Shown piece after piece: positions 11,291 to 23,022 of a stretch of DNA of 64,000 nt (within the stretch, counting starts at the first letter, position 1; each line of letters begins with the position of its first letter). The stretch is from Synanceia verrucosa (taxonomy: Eukaryota > Chordata > Actinopteri > Perciformes > Synanceiidae). The stretch covers positions 19,334,353-19,398,352 of the forward strand of contig CM056566.1 of NCBI GenBank assembly GCA_029721515.1, written 5' to 3'. Both the position numbers and the translations under genes were made by a program. Under the pieces are notes generated by a model that did no database searches, had not been told where the DNA came from, and saw only the letters and a program-made list of their open reading frames with translations.

Positions 11291-12095
11291 TTTATTATGT
11301 GTTTCAAATACAAACAGGAGTATTGTTTTTTTCCATCTTAACTGACAGTACAGCACAGATTATTCAAGTACATTCTGGAATGAAGTTGGTGTTGAACAGT
11401 GACTTACTATTGGTGGCAGATGGGTGGGGTTCATCATATATGACAGAATAATGACTTCCAGAAAGTTCAGACATTCACAGCCATGTATAGTTCTCCCTTC
11501 AGAATGAATAATATGCTTACTGCATGCTGATTTACAGAAACTCATGACACACATTGCCATTTAGCGATACGGAACATTTTCACAATTTTTCAATGGCTGA
11601 GAAATGGCAGCTTCAGTTATGTTGTTCTGTTGTGAGTGCAAACTTACAAAACTGTAAGTTGTACTCCCAATTTGTGGAGTATAGACACTTGTTAGGACCT
11701 ATTGGTGTCACTTTTAATGCTCTAGCTGCCCCTTGAGCAACATTTTTCAACATGCAAGATAGTCTGAAATCTGTGAATTATAACAAGACCCCTTTGTTAG
11801 GTTCTGGAAAAGATCATGGTTTGGATTAAAATAAGTATAAGTAGTCTCTTAGTCACATCATAATTTCTACAGCCAATAGAGGCAACATTGCATGTTCAAA
11901 ACTGTTGCTAGAGAGATGTGTTCATTGATGCAAAGGGCTGCTGAGTTAAGAGTGAAAACTTTGAAAGTTAGCATGAACCACTCATAGAATGGCCAGAGTT
12001 ATGACAAAAAGTCCATGGCAGAAAAATACTGCTTTTTTTCTTTTTTTGTCAAGTTCAGCACATCAGAACCCTGAAGGGCTGAGAGTGTCTGTATT
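11291..12095 (-). other. Probable ramp 3' UTR with polyadenylation signal
   Basis: Reading leftward from the ramp stop, the first AATAAA on the minus strand is at 11296-11291, about 0.8 kb downstream. No other exon is seen between. The extent is inferred from this signal only. Confidence 0.4.
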
Positions 12096-12321
12096 CTAGG
12101 TGGTTAGAGTAACACAGAGAACTGGCAAGAAGAGTGTGGCAATGATAACAGGTGCTATTAGCATAATGAGTATGGTTAGCGGGGGGTCTTTGACTTGACC
12201 ACAGAGCTTAAAGTACATCTCATGGACCTCCAAGAAGACCGTGTCAACCAGAAATCCACGTCCCCTGCACCAAGACACTTTTGCCCAATCATCCACGCAA
12301 AACTTCAGTTTGTTGTAGGTG
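12096..12321 (-). CDS. ramp1: RAMP1-like protein, exon 3 (core, membrane segment, stop)
   Basis: This exon opens after a CTTCCTTCGCAG acceptor with one base that completes Ser62, and encodes residues 63-136 plus TAG. It contains Cys70, Cys80 and Cys102, the VFLEVH motif (90-95) corresponding to FFLAVH of human RAMP1, the near-invariant DPP (107-109), and one hydrophobic span (about 111-134). Cysteine spacing (10 then 22) equals human RAMP1. Two things are odd. The Trp-Pro-Asn segment after Cys82 of RAMP1 is replaced by RGRG (81-84), and the protein stops at the end of the membrane span with no QSKRT-type cytoplasmic tail. See exon 1 for the whole gene. Confidence 0.88.
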
Positions 12322-13576
12322 CTGCGAAGGAAGAGAGTGAGACAGAACCCATCATTAAGTCAGCTCAAAAATGGTTCCAGCAGTCCGGATGATTTCACTC
12401 GTAACGTTAGGAGGTTTTGAGATGTCGTCTTAGAATCAGGTCTTGCTAACTCAAGTAAGCGTCATTAAATGTACAGTGTACATCATTTTGCATTGAAATT
12501 ATTAAGTTACAGTCACATGGTGAGGCTATAAAACTAACAGCCACCATGCATCAGTAAAATTAGATTGGACAAGAAGTGCAGCAAATGCCTGTTCATAGTG
12601 TTCTACTACCAAACTAACATCTGCATTCACTTAAACTTTAAATTAAATGGAAGTCAATGTCTTCATAGTTGAAAAATCTTTAAAATAACTATAGAAGTTG
12701 TTGCTGCAGCACCCCAGTGTTTGGAAATTGTTCATTAATATGATTTGAAGTTAATCGGCCAATAAAAAGAGGCATGGTCCTTCAAAGCTGCAACTTCAAT
12801 ATTAAAACTCAATATTATGATAACACAAAGTGAGCCAAAAACATCTGGCCATGGCAACTCCAATTTTTTTACACAAGGACAAATCAGCCACTGATGTTAA
12901 GGAGGCAGCTTCCATTTCACTTCGGAGAAGCTGTCATTTCCAGATTTTAGTGTGGAAAACACTAATAATCAGCTGACCCATGATGGACACACCACCCTAA
13001 CGCACAATTTGAGCTGTATGGGAGCTTAGCCAAAAACCATGTTAACAGTGAAATATGGAGTATTACAGCCATAATTAAAGTCTACTGCAGACTAGTTGTA
13101 GGTAGCACACAAAGAGCCAAAGTCTGGAAATATGAGCCCAGGAGCAACAGTCACGTTTTCATTAAAAGTTCACTAACTTGCTGAAAATTTGACCAGCTAC
13201 AAATGGAGCCAGGAAACAGGAAAAGATCTGACTTTCCCATCATTAAAGTTCATATATCTTCACCGAATATGCCTCTTTATCCTGATAATCCTTTCCTATA
13301 AAGTTGATTTTGGGGATGGCTTCCTGCAACTACTAACTGATACAATTTATCATGTAATGGCCCAATCCTGATCTGAGTCCATTGGCATCGGATATGGGTT
13401 TGGCATGATACCTATATTTGCTTAAATGTTAAAGCTTAATCCAAATAAGTACAGAATGTGGTTCAAAAGCATAAGGCTTATTTTTTATATAGATATGAAT
13501 GAGTTATTAACTGAGATAATGTGACTGTGGAATAACCCCATGTGTTCAATGATGACAAAAAAATAATAAAATGAAC

Positions 13577-13715
13577 CTTTTTACAGAAGGCCATGGGCAG
13601 CTGTCCTCATAGCCACTTGTCTCCATGCTCTTGTTAAAGTCAGACAGGCAGCTGTCAACACCGCTATCAAACATGTGGTGGTCACATGATGGAACAACAA
13701 ATTCTGCAGCCAGTC
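13577..13715 (-). CDS. ramp1: RAMP1-like protein, exon 2 (extracellular N-part)
   Basis: The 139-bp exon (2 + 45 codons + 2 bases) lies between a TTTTCTCCAG acceptor and a GT donor. It encodes residues 16/17-61, with Cys26, Cys38 and Cys55. The spacings are 12 and 17 (human RAMP1: 13 and 17). CLSDF at 38-42 parallels CLTQF of RAMP1, and C-P-W at 55-57 parallels C-D-W. An N-glycosylation sequon, NKS, is at 43-45. The exon is too short to stand out as an ORF, but its phases fit exons 1 and 3 exactly. Confidence 0.87.
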
Positions 13716-14132
13716 CTGGAGAAAACAGACATGAAGCATGAGTGAAAATGACAGTTGCGAACTATTGAACTATTGAATGAGCAGTCACTGAAAACCTTTC
13801 CAGATTTGCTAACATACTGTTTTAGATTTTCTTTTTGTTTTTTGAATGGTGCAGTGCATCACATATGTACAGTAGCTGTTTGCCTAAACTTTTCAACACT
13901 CTTGCCACATTTACACTGTGTGGCATGGCATGGCTCTACCTACTCTAGTTTTCCATTAGCAAAGGTTGTGGGTAGTACCTAGGCTAATTTTTTGGTACCA
14001 CTTCGAGACACCACTTGCACTATACAGAACATTATGCACAAACCCACCATTTTTCACTGAGCTGCAGGCAATAGCAACCACGATTTATTATATTCACTTC
14101 ACCTAAACTAATATACTGATATTCTGGCTTAC

Positions 14133-14178
14133 CTGTCCAGACGAAGATAAGTGCCGGCAAGTGTACAGTCAGCGTCAT
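14133..14178 (-). CDS. ramp1: RAMP1-like receptor activity-modifying protein, exon 1 (signal peptide)
   Basis: The exon encodes MTLTVHLPALIFVWT plus one base before a GTAAGC donor. That base (G) joins GA of exon 2 to make Gly16, and the hydrophobic start serves as a signal peptide. The complete gene is 14178-14133, 13715-13577, 12321-12096 and gives 136 aa. RAMPs are single-pass partners of calcitonin-receptor-like receptors; they carry the receptor to the surface and set its preference for CGRP, adrenomedullin or amylin. All six cysteines of the RAMP1/RAMP3 fold are present; RAMP2 has four. Linkage to IGFBP2/5 favours ramp1, but fish have extra ramp genes, so a ramp1-derived paralogue such as ramp4 is possible. 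The start is the only ATG giving a signal peptide next to a donor in the right phase. Confidence 0.85.
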
Positions 14179-15993
14179 CTATTGAAAAAAATGAAACAAT
14201 CATGGCATTTATAACTTCCATTGCGTTCTGTATTAGTCATTGAGGTTCATCTTTTACAAAAATAATATACATGCAGTGTTTTTTACATGCATCAAGTACA
14301 TATTCAAGATGAATGGACCAGTCAGAGTGAGTTCTGCTTCCTCTGTTCAAAGAATATTACTGTCTCAGTTTGTGATATCTGCCATATCCAGATATCCAGG
14401 CACACAGGCACACTTTTCCAGCTGGAAAATCCACTTCCTCCCCCATAGGACTTTAATTATTTGCATACTTAACTCACAAGTGCAATGTATGTAATTTATA
14501 CTAAAAGTTACTTACTGAATTGAAAAAAAATCTACCTTTTGATTTTCCAAACTGTATTATCTGTAAAAACAAGGACATGTTTTGAATATGTTCAAAAGTC
14601 CAGCTCCACGTTTTGAACAGAGAAAAAAAACAATAAGCTGTGTATGAAACAGACGTGGTGGCCATCTGCTTCCTGGACATTCCCACAAATTAATGAACTT
14701 ATCTCGTGGGAGGCAGATACTGAAAACAGATGTTACCAGAGAGTGCAGCGAGAGGAAGAGTTTCCTTTAATAAGCATGTTATGTTTGTGAACAATGTACA
14801 GTACATGCTGTGAATTCTCATATTTCCATAAGTTAGTTTAAGGTCCATAATGGAAATTTAAAGACATTTAATGTATTCATCATATTTTTACTTTAATAAG
14901 TGTCACTGTACTCAAGAAATACACCACTCAGATAAAGCAGGTTTAGAATCATACAAACCCAAATTGATAAGCAAAGAGAAAAGAAACACGTACCCCAGCT
15001 TCACGTTGTTGTTTGAAGCAGTGTTGTTTTCTTGTGGATTCCTGGTAAAAAGCCTTGATTACAACCTGTACTGGGGATGCTGCAAAATGGTTTGCCAGCC
15101 AACTAACAGATGCACAACTGTCCACAAAAAGCCTCTGTGTGATCTGGTCCAGTTTTTTTATCGGTGCAACTGAGAGCTAATTGGATTGTGCAACCGCAAT
15201 GGACAGCCTGCTTCCTTTCCCAGACTGAGCCTGGCTGTTCCCATGCTACCCAAAGCCCTCCTAGAGACACTTGAACTAAGAGGCCTCAATGTCAACAAAC
15301 ATGTATGGTGGTGTCTCATGTATATTTATATCATTATTACTGTAATGTGTCCAGTCTAATATACAAAGACATGGGGTTAGAGATCAGGGGGTGGTCGATA
15401 GTCTGCTAATCCAGCATGCACTGAGCGAGGACTACCTTCAACAGGTTTGGCTTATGGTTATTGTGAGGCGTGCAAACACAGACAGGACGTCAAACACTGA
15501 AAAACTGTTTTCACTCTCCATTTTCCCTGAGGGTCATGTCTGTGGACTGCAAGAGGTAGCCAGTTCCCATCCACGCTCAGTGCATGCTAAAGATGCACAT
15601 ATTCAGATGCAGATATGTACACACACAAACTTTATTTAATTTGCATTCTAGGAAACTTCACTTAATTAAATCAATTCCTGGATGCATGTCTTAACCTTTA
15701 GCTAATATAAATCCTGACCTGAATTAAGTTAGAAACCATTCAACTGTGCAGAATGATGCTGAAACCAAACTTAGAACAGACGGTCTTTCTGTTCAGAAAA
15801 ATCATGAAACATACATGAATGCAAACACCTTGATTCTTTGTTAGCTGTAACTTTGGCTATCCTCAACAATTTCCCTGGAACTTGTCAGTGAGAATTTCCA
15901 GTGGTGTACTACAAGATGGCAAATACTACAACACTTCTAAAAGGAAGAAACAATAGGATTGTCTTAAAAGAAACAAAAAAAAACCCTGACAGA

Positions 15994-16150
15994 GTGTCAT
16001 GATAGTGTTTCCTGTTTTAATTTGATTGCATCCCCTGTCCTGATCAGTCTCACCTGTCCCTCGTTAGTCCCACCTCCTGCTCACCTGTTCTTCAGTGTCT
16101 ATTTATACGACCTCACTTGTGTCATTCTCTGTTGACTCATCTTTTGAGCT
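15994..16150 (+). repeat. LTR-like dispersed repeat, copy 1
   Basis: It shares an ordered set of motifs with 56837-57060: GTTTCCTGTTTTA, then CCTGATCAGTCTCACCTGTC, then CACCTGTTC, then a TATA-like CTATTTATAC followed by an ACCTCA block. The TATA-like box in a fixed place suggests a solo LTR or another promoter-bearing repeat. No full retroelement is present. Confidence 0.45.
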
Positions 16151-16264
16151 ATTCTGTATTTTCGGAGACATAGTACGAAATATTGTGTGGGTCTTGAAAT
16201 ATGACTCAAAATGGGCGGAAACGGTGGCACGAGGCACTTTCTGTTTTATAAAACGACTGGCACT

Positions 16265-16560
16265 CAGAGTTAAAGAAGGGTGTTTTGTTTAGTTTGGTTG
16301 AATCGAATCCTGGAGCATTTACCCTCTTAGTGCAGTTTGTTTAGGAAGGTGTGAACACATCAATCACACTCGGCTGCGGACCAAAACAACCAGACCAAGA
16401 CCTCGTTAAAGAGGTGGTTTCGGTACAGGTCCGAACGAACTCTGGTGCGGTTTGATTTTGGTGAGAACATGATCCAACCTCGATGCAACCGAAATGCATT
16501 GCCTGTTTGGGACTAAACCGCCTCCGGTGGCCAGCTGCACTGTGCATTATTTCAGAAGGA
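16265..16560. repeat. MITE-like dispersed repeat
   Basis: A CpG-richer segment contains paired motifs in opposite orientation around its middle: GGACCAAAACAACCAGACC and, downstream, GGTCCGAACGAACTC with GGTGCGGTTTGATTTTGG. The layout resembles a family of short teleost inverted-repeat elements. The borders are approximate. Confidence 0.4.
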
Positions 16561-19477
16561 TTAATGCGTGCCTCCGTCTAAACTGTCTTGATATACATTG
16601 ACAAAATGGAAATATGCACATTACTTGGAATTTGTTGTGCGAAACATTTTGTGGCAATAATACTGGCAGTAATGTAGCCTTGTGTATTTTTTGTGAAGTG
16701 CAGAAAAGACAGATCATGTTTCTGTCCTCCTTTTATTAGAATAAGGATTTCATTTAATTTTACATTATTTGGTATTCCGAGTCATCAAGCATCTCAGGTG
16801 ATGTTACACGGTAATTCAAAAGTATTTTAATGTTGTGCAATTAATTTTTCCCAACAGTGACTAATTTTTTAAAGTAAGGCATCACTTTTTTGGGTAAATA
16901 TCGTAACACTGGTGCTGGATATCAGAATCCTCCTAAATGAGGGCCTGTTTTTTTTCTCCTTTGAATTACATCCATGACTGAGGAAAATGACTGACTGTGG
17001 AAAATATGACCACCTTTGTGTGGTATTCCATTTGTCTCGACTGAATGACTCCTTGGAAGACAAATCTTTCAGGAGTCTCTCAGCACTGCACTATCAGGTC
17101 GTTACGCTTAAGTGTAAAATTAAACGTCTCAACATTGTTCAGCTATTCAGCCCACTCGTTTGGAGTTGCTTAGCAATGTGTACACAATACAATCTTAATG
17201 TGCATGTGAGTGGAGAAATGCTGAGGAGAGGTCATGAGAAAACATTAAGTAGCAGAGCAAACTTAGTGCATGGTACATAGACACTGCTTGGTAAATGTTC
17301 TGCACATGCTTTTTGGACAGTGTCTCTCGTTTCAAGTCATGGAAAATATTTTGTCAGGTAGGAACAAGAGTAGAACAAAGAGCCCATGTTCTGTAAACTT
17401 GACATTTGTCTTGAAAGGAGGGAAAAATGTTTGTTTTTGTCTGCAAAAATGACTTTTTCCACACATTTGTTATGTGCTATAACGGAAAATCTACAAAAAA
17501 AATATCCATTCCCTCAGCATTCGCCACCCTGAATAAATTAAAGACCTTCATCCTGTTTGCACTGCTCTTATAAAACACAGTTTGAAGAGTTGTATTTCAC
17601 ATATGGATGTGGTTTAAATTTAATTTTTGTTACTTTACGACAGATAATAAAGTTTATCTAAACCATCAGCCTTGTATAAATTTCTATTATTTTATTTATT
17701 TGTATTACCCTGCTTTGATTTTGAGGCGATATGAACAGTGCAGTGTGTCACATTGAGTTGGAATCGATGGCAGAAATAGTAATAATATGCTTTGTTTATT
17801 GTACAGTATATTGTGCTTTCATCACCAGTCAAAAGACTCAAGTCCAAGTGAAGTCATGAGTCATTTGTGTCGTAGTCCAAGTTGTAACACATTTGTTTAT
17901 CTTGCTGAATTGAAATCATCAAATTTGTGACAAGATAGGCTGTGTTTCTGGGAGAATCTTTCCAAATACCTGGCAACAATGGTAAACAAATAAGAGAGCA
18001 TGACAGCTACAAACAGAGAGACAATAGAGGAGGAAGTTTGCAGTCAGAGATTAGAATGAATATAAGTGAAACTGATGATTCATCAATGACTATTTTTAAA
18101 CAAATTCAAATCTGTGGCACTATGCTGTCTGTTTTTGTTTTTTTTTTTAAATTTTTTAAAATTTTTTTTTGGTCACCTTCTCATACCTCCCTCAGTAATC
18201 ACAGGTGGTGGCCTGTAACTTAAAAGTACAGTGAAGTAACATTATCACACCATTAAAAAGTAATCTGGCTAATTTAAACATTTGATCAATTAAAGCATCT
18301 AATGAAGAGAATACCTAACCAGCCTTCAGGGACTTGAAAATGTAATGTGAAGTGATATGCCAGCTGTTCAGTGGAACAAGTGTATTCCATCACCATGCAG
18401 CTGCATACGTGGGTGGGGAAGAGAAAAAAAAAAAAAACTCTAAGTGCCTTAAAATGTCAGTCAGTTGGAAATCTTGTTACAGTTGAGTTTGGGTCAGATT
18501 AACTGATGCATTACTGTCTGCCACAGTATTTTCCTACATGACCACTGAGAGGCACCAAAGCAATAAGTTCACATAGTGGTTTTAATACTGTAAAAACCAA
18601 AACAATCTTAAATTCACTCCAAATAGAACATGAAGCTCATAATGTGCCAGCCATGATTTACTGATATATACAGTAAGTGTTTACTAACTTTTCCAAGCTA
18701 GTCATTCATACATTTATTAACTCCTAAAATTTGAACATAGTTCATCATAGTGAGTGTTGTTTACAGGCCAGTCACATCAAAAAACAACAAAACTTTCCAT
18801 TCATGAGGTCTTTCTTTTTTCACATGCATTTTCCTGTAGTTTTCCATCTCACAAATGTTACATAAGTGACCGAATCAGTCAAAGTGAGGATAGATGGCTC
18901 TGACAGACATTACTTCATACACCCAGACCAGCTAAAGCTGAAGTGTGTTACATGGTGAGATGCACTGACATCACTAGAGCTGCGCTGCAAGGCTGGAAAT
19001 CCTAGCATGCATCCTGGGGTCGGTCAAAGACAAGTGAAATATCTTCCGTATGAACTGGGCAAGAAGTTTCCTGTGCACAGTCTTATGTGCTTAATCATGT
19101 GACTGTTAGTCCATCATTACATCATATGTAATCATCATTCATGTTCTTCTTCTCCCATTAGTTACACTGACAGCCCGTCCTTTAATCCTAAAAGCCACTT
19201 CTGAACAGTCTAAGGGGTTAAATTAATGGAGCCCCAAATTGCTGCACAGTATCTGCTGTGGTTAGCCCAATTCTGTGACCAACAACATATTTCCATCTTC
19301 TTTGTATCTCAGCTGCAAGACAATCTCAAGACATTTCCTTTATTTGGTTGCTGAAAATGGGACAGCCAACTCTTATACCGAAAAACAAATAGTCACAGAA
19401 ATGTCCCATTAGACTCAAAAAGCCAATCTGTCCCACAGTCTATGATCCCAAAAACAAAGCCACGGGAATCTTATCAA

Positions 19478-19690
19478 CCTTCTCCGGTGGGAGGTCTGGG
19501 TTCAATTCTGTAGTTCAAGTCTTGGGCTTGGAACCAGAGGACTGCTGGTTCAAGTCCAGTTCTGGAGAATGGACTGGCGGCTGGAGAGGTGCCAGTTCCT
19601 CCTCCTGAACACTGCTGAGGTTCCCTTGAGCAAGGCACTGAACCCACAGTTGCCTGGGACACCTGGATAAGGCCCCTCTATCACTTTTTA
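19478..19690 (+). mobile_element. tRNA-derived SINE
   Basis: A tRNA-like head contains an A-box-like TAGTTCAAGTCTTGGG (from about 19510) and a B-box GGTTCAAGTCC (19550-19560). It is followed by the widely shared teleost SINE core GAGGTGCCAGTTCCTCC and CCCTTGAGCAAGGCACTGAA. The element is sense-oriented and ends about 0.4 kb before the igfbp2 start codon. It is diverged and not a functional tRNA. Confidence 0.75.
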
Positions 19691-20074
19691 TTAATCTCAT
19701 TAATGCATGTGTGTTTTGTACCAATGTGTGATACAGAAACAACTGTTTCCATGTCCCAACAGAAGCTGCTCTCCCCTTTTCATGTTTTTCATTACAGCTT
19801 GGTACTGCAGCAAACTTGGGATTCCACTACATCTCACAATATGTTAACTTGCTGTAGCTACAGAAATAAGCCAAACCAAAACCAAGCCTCCAGGATGTAT
19901 GAAATGGGTCCTTTTGTTCTTCTAAATTACGGCAAGGCTGTAATATGAGAGCAGATAGGACCCGGTCAGTGACATCACAATGTTTACCCACACAGGGTCC
20001 TGAGGTTCATGCTGTTATCTTCCAGGGGTCATTTTGACTTTCAGTAGATCCTAATAAACATAGAAGGTGTTAGA

Positions 20075-20435
20075 ATGCTCATATATTTTGCTCACGGGTT
20101 GCTGTTTGCATACTTCACTCTTCCTGGAGTCTTACTTGGGGAATTAACTTTCCGATGCCCAAGTTGTACAGCGGAGCGTCTAGCTGCTTGCCCTAGAGTC
20201 ACAGCAGCATGCACAGAAATAGTGAGGGAGCCGGGCTGCGGCTGCTGTCCACTGTGCGCCCGGCTGGAGGGGGAGCTTTGCGGCGTCTATACACCGAGGT
20301 GCTCCGGCGGCCTGAGGTGCTACCCAAGCACAGAGTCTGAATTACCTTTGCAACAGCTCATCCACGGTTTAGGACGATGTAAGCAAAAAGTGGACTTGGA
20401 TGTCACATCAAGTCTGGACCAGCAGGATACAAATG
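20075..20435 (+). CDS. igfbp2: Insulin-like growth factor-binding protein 2, exon 1
   Basis: Exon 1 encodes a signal peptide (about residues 1-22) and the IGFBP N-domain with all 12 cysteines, including the family hallmark GCGCC at 54-58 and the CGVYTPRC segment. The ATG has A at -3. The full gene is 20075-20435, 27085-27236, 30411-30551, 33372-33527, giving 269 aa with phases 1, 0, 0. IGFBP2 is secreted, binds IGF-I and IGF-II (with preference for IGF-II) and modulates their access to receptors. The TFRCPSCTAERLAACP start and RGD-bearing C-domain identify IGFBP2 over other family members. Teleosts usually have two igfbp2 copies; I cannot tell a from b. The protein is shorter than human IGFBP2, mainly in the signal peptide and linker. 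Confidence 0.96.
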
Positions 20436-22569
20436 GTGAGTTTATTTAAGAAATAAAAGTGTTGAAGTTGAAGCTGAACTGTAACAAAAAAAAAAAAGGC
20501 AAAAAGTGGAATGTGAAAGTGGTCACTCAGAGAATCATTTTTACAAGGCTTTTCTGCTCATCTCAGCTCTGCAGAGCGTTTTAGCCTCTTTCGGCTCATT
20601 GTTTTGATTTCAAACACCACAAAGTTACTGTCGTAAAAGTATAGCACCCACCCTCTAGCTCCCCCCCCTGTAAATGCTGTTATCTCAGTCAGCTCTTAGT
20701 ACCATTGGTGCTGTTAGCACTGTTAGCTGTGAGCCGCTGAGTTGCTGTCGCCAAATTCGGAATATCCAAACCAGCTAGTTTTGACCTGTCATCAAACCAG
20801 GCATGATGTTAAAAATAGGTAAAACCTTAAAGTACAGACAGAGAACACAATGTTGTAATATAATTCTCAAAGCAATATTTCCGCCACAGGACTCTTTTAA
20901 TGTCAGAAAAAAATGGACATCAAACATACTTGGTTATATTAACTATCCAAAATACAGAACCCAGAAATCCCGTGGGGACACAGAGACGTTTCATGTCATA
21001 TTACAGTTATTAGGGACAAAAGGTCACTATTTATTCCTGAAAATGAATGTTGACATTTGCAATATGTCTGGCAGGCAGTGGCAGGCCCACATCTGTGAGT
21101 GCAAACAAGCAGTATCCCTCCGATGAACCCAAAACATGTCTGTAACCCAGATATCTTCAAAGCACTCTGATTGGGAGCACTTTATTTTGATAGAATGTTG
21201 TTTATGGTACTTGATGCACATGATTTAATGCACATTTAAAAATTCTAAGCTTAGAGACTGATTGAATTTTGGAACTTGTAAATATGGAAGACACCCCAGA
21301 ATGGTGTTGCCATGATAACAGGTGCAAACTCATTTCTCAATCAAGCTCTTTTTACAATCACCTTGGGTCATTTCTTTGAAGAATGCATTTGACGGACTGA
21401 AATATTTCCACACAATAAAAGTCTCAACGAATGGATTTTTTTTCTGCATCTTCAGTTGTTTTTAAGACTCTGAGGTTTTGTTAGGAGAGGGTAGTAAAAA
21501 CAAACCCAATCCGAGTTCTTGTAACTTTACCTAAGCATGATGACTTGTCTGCGCCCTCAGCTGTGATTTACCACCTCTGGTGTTCAAACCAGTACGAACA
21601 CATAAAGGAAAAGCTGAAAACGAGCATCAGATCAGAGCGTGGTTTGCTCTCAGTTCACTGAGCTATGCTTGTTTTTTTTTTTCAAGCGTGAGCAACTGCT
21701 GGCTATCAGATGTCAACATATGTCTCTTTGTCCCCATGTAAATGCACAGTTTGGGGTTTGTTTCCGATAGTTCATTTAGAGAAGAGATTCCCACCCCTAA
21801 ATAACTGATCACTGGAAAGAGAATAGTTGCATTTTTCGGGATTTCGTTGTGGTTGTTCAGTGAGTTCCCATTCTGAGTTCCCATTCAGAATGGCCCCAAT
21901 CTCACCTGCCTGAGCATGATGGCTTGAGTAAACAGTCCAGAGTTCAAATCAACCACTCTGGCTTTGTGTGAGCACCCTTCATAACCTCTTCCATAATATC
22001 AAATCATTAAACTATTTATTTACACTGCTGATTTCATCAATGCAGCATTTAGCACCTTTGCTCCTCTTACTCCTCCAAGCTTCTGCATATTTCCACATTG
22101 CAAAGATGACAAAAACAGCAACATAGTTGACTGGTTTGAATTCTTCCAATCTGAAAAGTAATGTAATATTAGAAATGGCCAGTGTTTTCCATGTAGCTTG
22201 GAAGTGTACTAAGAGGCAAAATAATGAGAATATGTCATTTTAAAAATGGACGAAGAAAATGAATCCACTGTCTCTTATGGAGGCCATGTCAGGTGTGGAA
22301 CATCTACAAGTGCCATGGACGAATAATTTAATAACTTAATGACGTCATCATAATTCTGTCTTCATTTACTTGAAATATGGCAAAATACTTTTCTGTTTCA
22401 CCACATCATTGTAAGACCACTGCCAGGTGCAGTTTGAACATTTAACGGTTTGAGAATTCTTCTGCTCTTTTTTATAATGCATGTGCAATACTTATGTTTT
22501 CTACTGCATCATTTGGCAATATTTTTAGCTGTGTTTTGGTTTAAGCTGATTGCATCTGAGTGCAGCAAA

Positions 22570-22612
22570 CAAAATCTCCCCTTGGGAACAATAAAGTTTA
22601 TCTTATCTCTGG
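22570..22612 (-). repeat. LINE/SINE 3'-tail-like snippet
   Basis: The motif CTCCCCTTGGGAACAATAAAG followed by TTATCTTATCT is the reverse complement of the teleost retroposon tail ending in CTTTATT and short ATCT-type repeats. A sense copy lies at 34828-34890. Confidence 0.5.
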
Positions 22613-23022
22613 AGGGCACAAAATCCTAAAAGCATTCTAAATATATGAACAAATTTTGGAAGGGAGTAAAATAACATTGCACTTGTAGCAGTGCCAATGA
22701 AGGATATTGGACTCTGATTGCTCTCCGTCCCGGTGGTCTACTTGATACCACTGACAGAACCTCCTCAAAATAGAAACACAGATTTCTTTTTAATAGTATA
22801 TCCCATTACGCTCCAAACCAGCCAGGGTCCATGCCATGAAAAAGGAACACTATACCTAAATCAAGAATTCTAATATGTGAAGATTTTCCAACTCCCACTA
22901 TGTAGTAAAAGACGGATATTTGCATGTTCTGCTATCTAAACTACACAGACAAGCTATCCCCTTCTCCATCCAATAGGAAACCACTTAGTTTGAACTTTCC
23001 TTGCGCATCTCTCTGTCTGCTT

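Larger units (their letters stand above)
14179..19477. other. Intergenic between ramp and igfbp2
   Basis: The 5' ends of ramp (-) and igfbp2 (+) face each other here, so both promoters should be in this interval, but I see no convincing TATA box or CpG cluster. It holds an LTR-like repeat (15994-16150), a MITE-like segment (16265-16560), and a short GACTCAAGTCCAAGTGAAGT-type repeat (17823-17895). No coding exon is recognised. Confidence 0.5.

Noticed and set aside
19505..19575. Possible tRNA gene
   Set aside because: A- and B-box-like motifs are present, but there is no cloverleaf acceptor stem, and the following core identifies a SINE.
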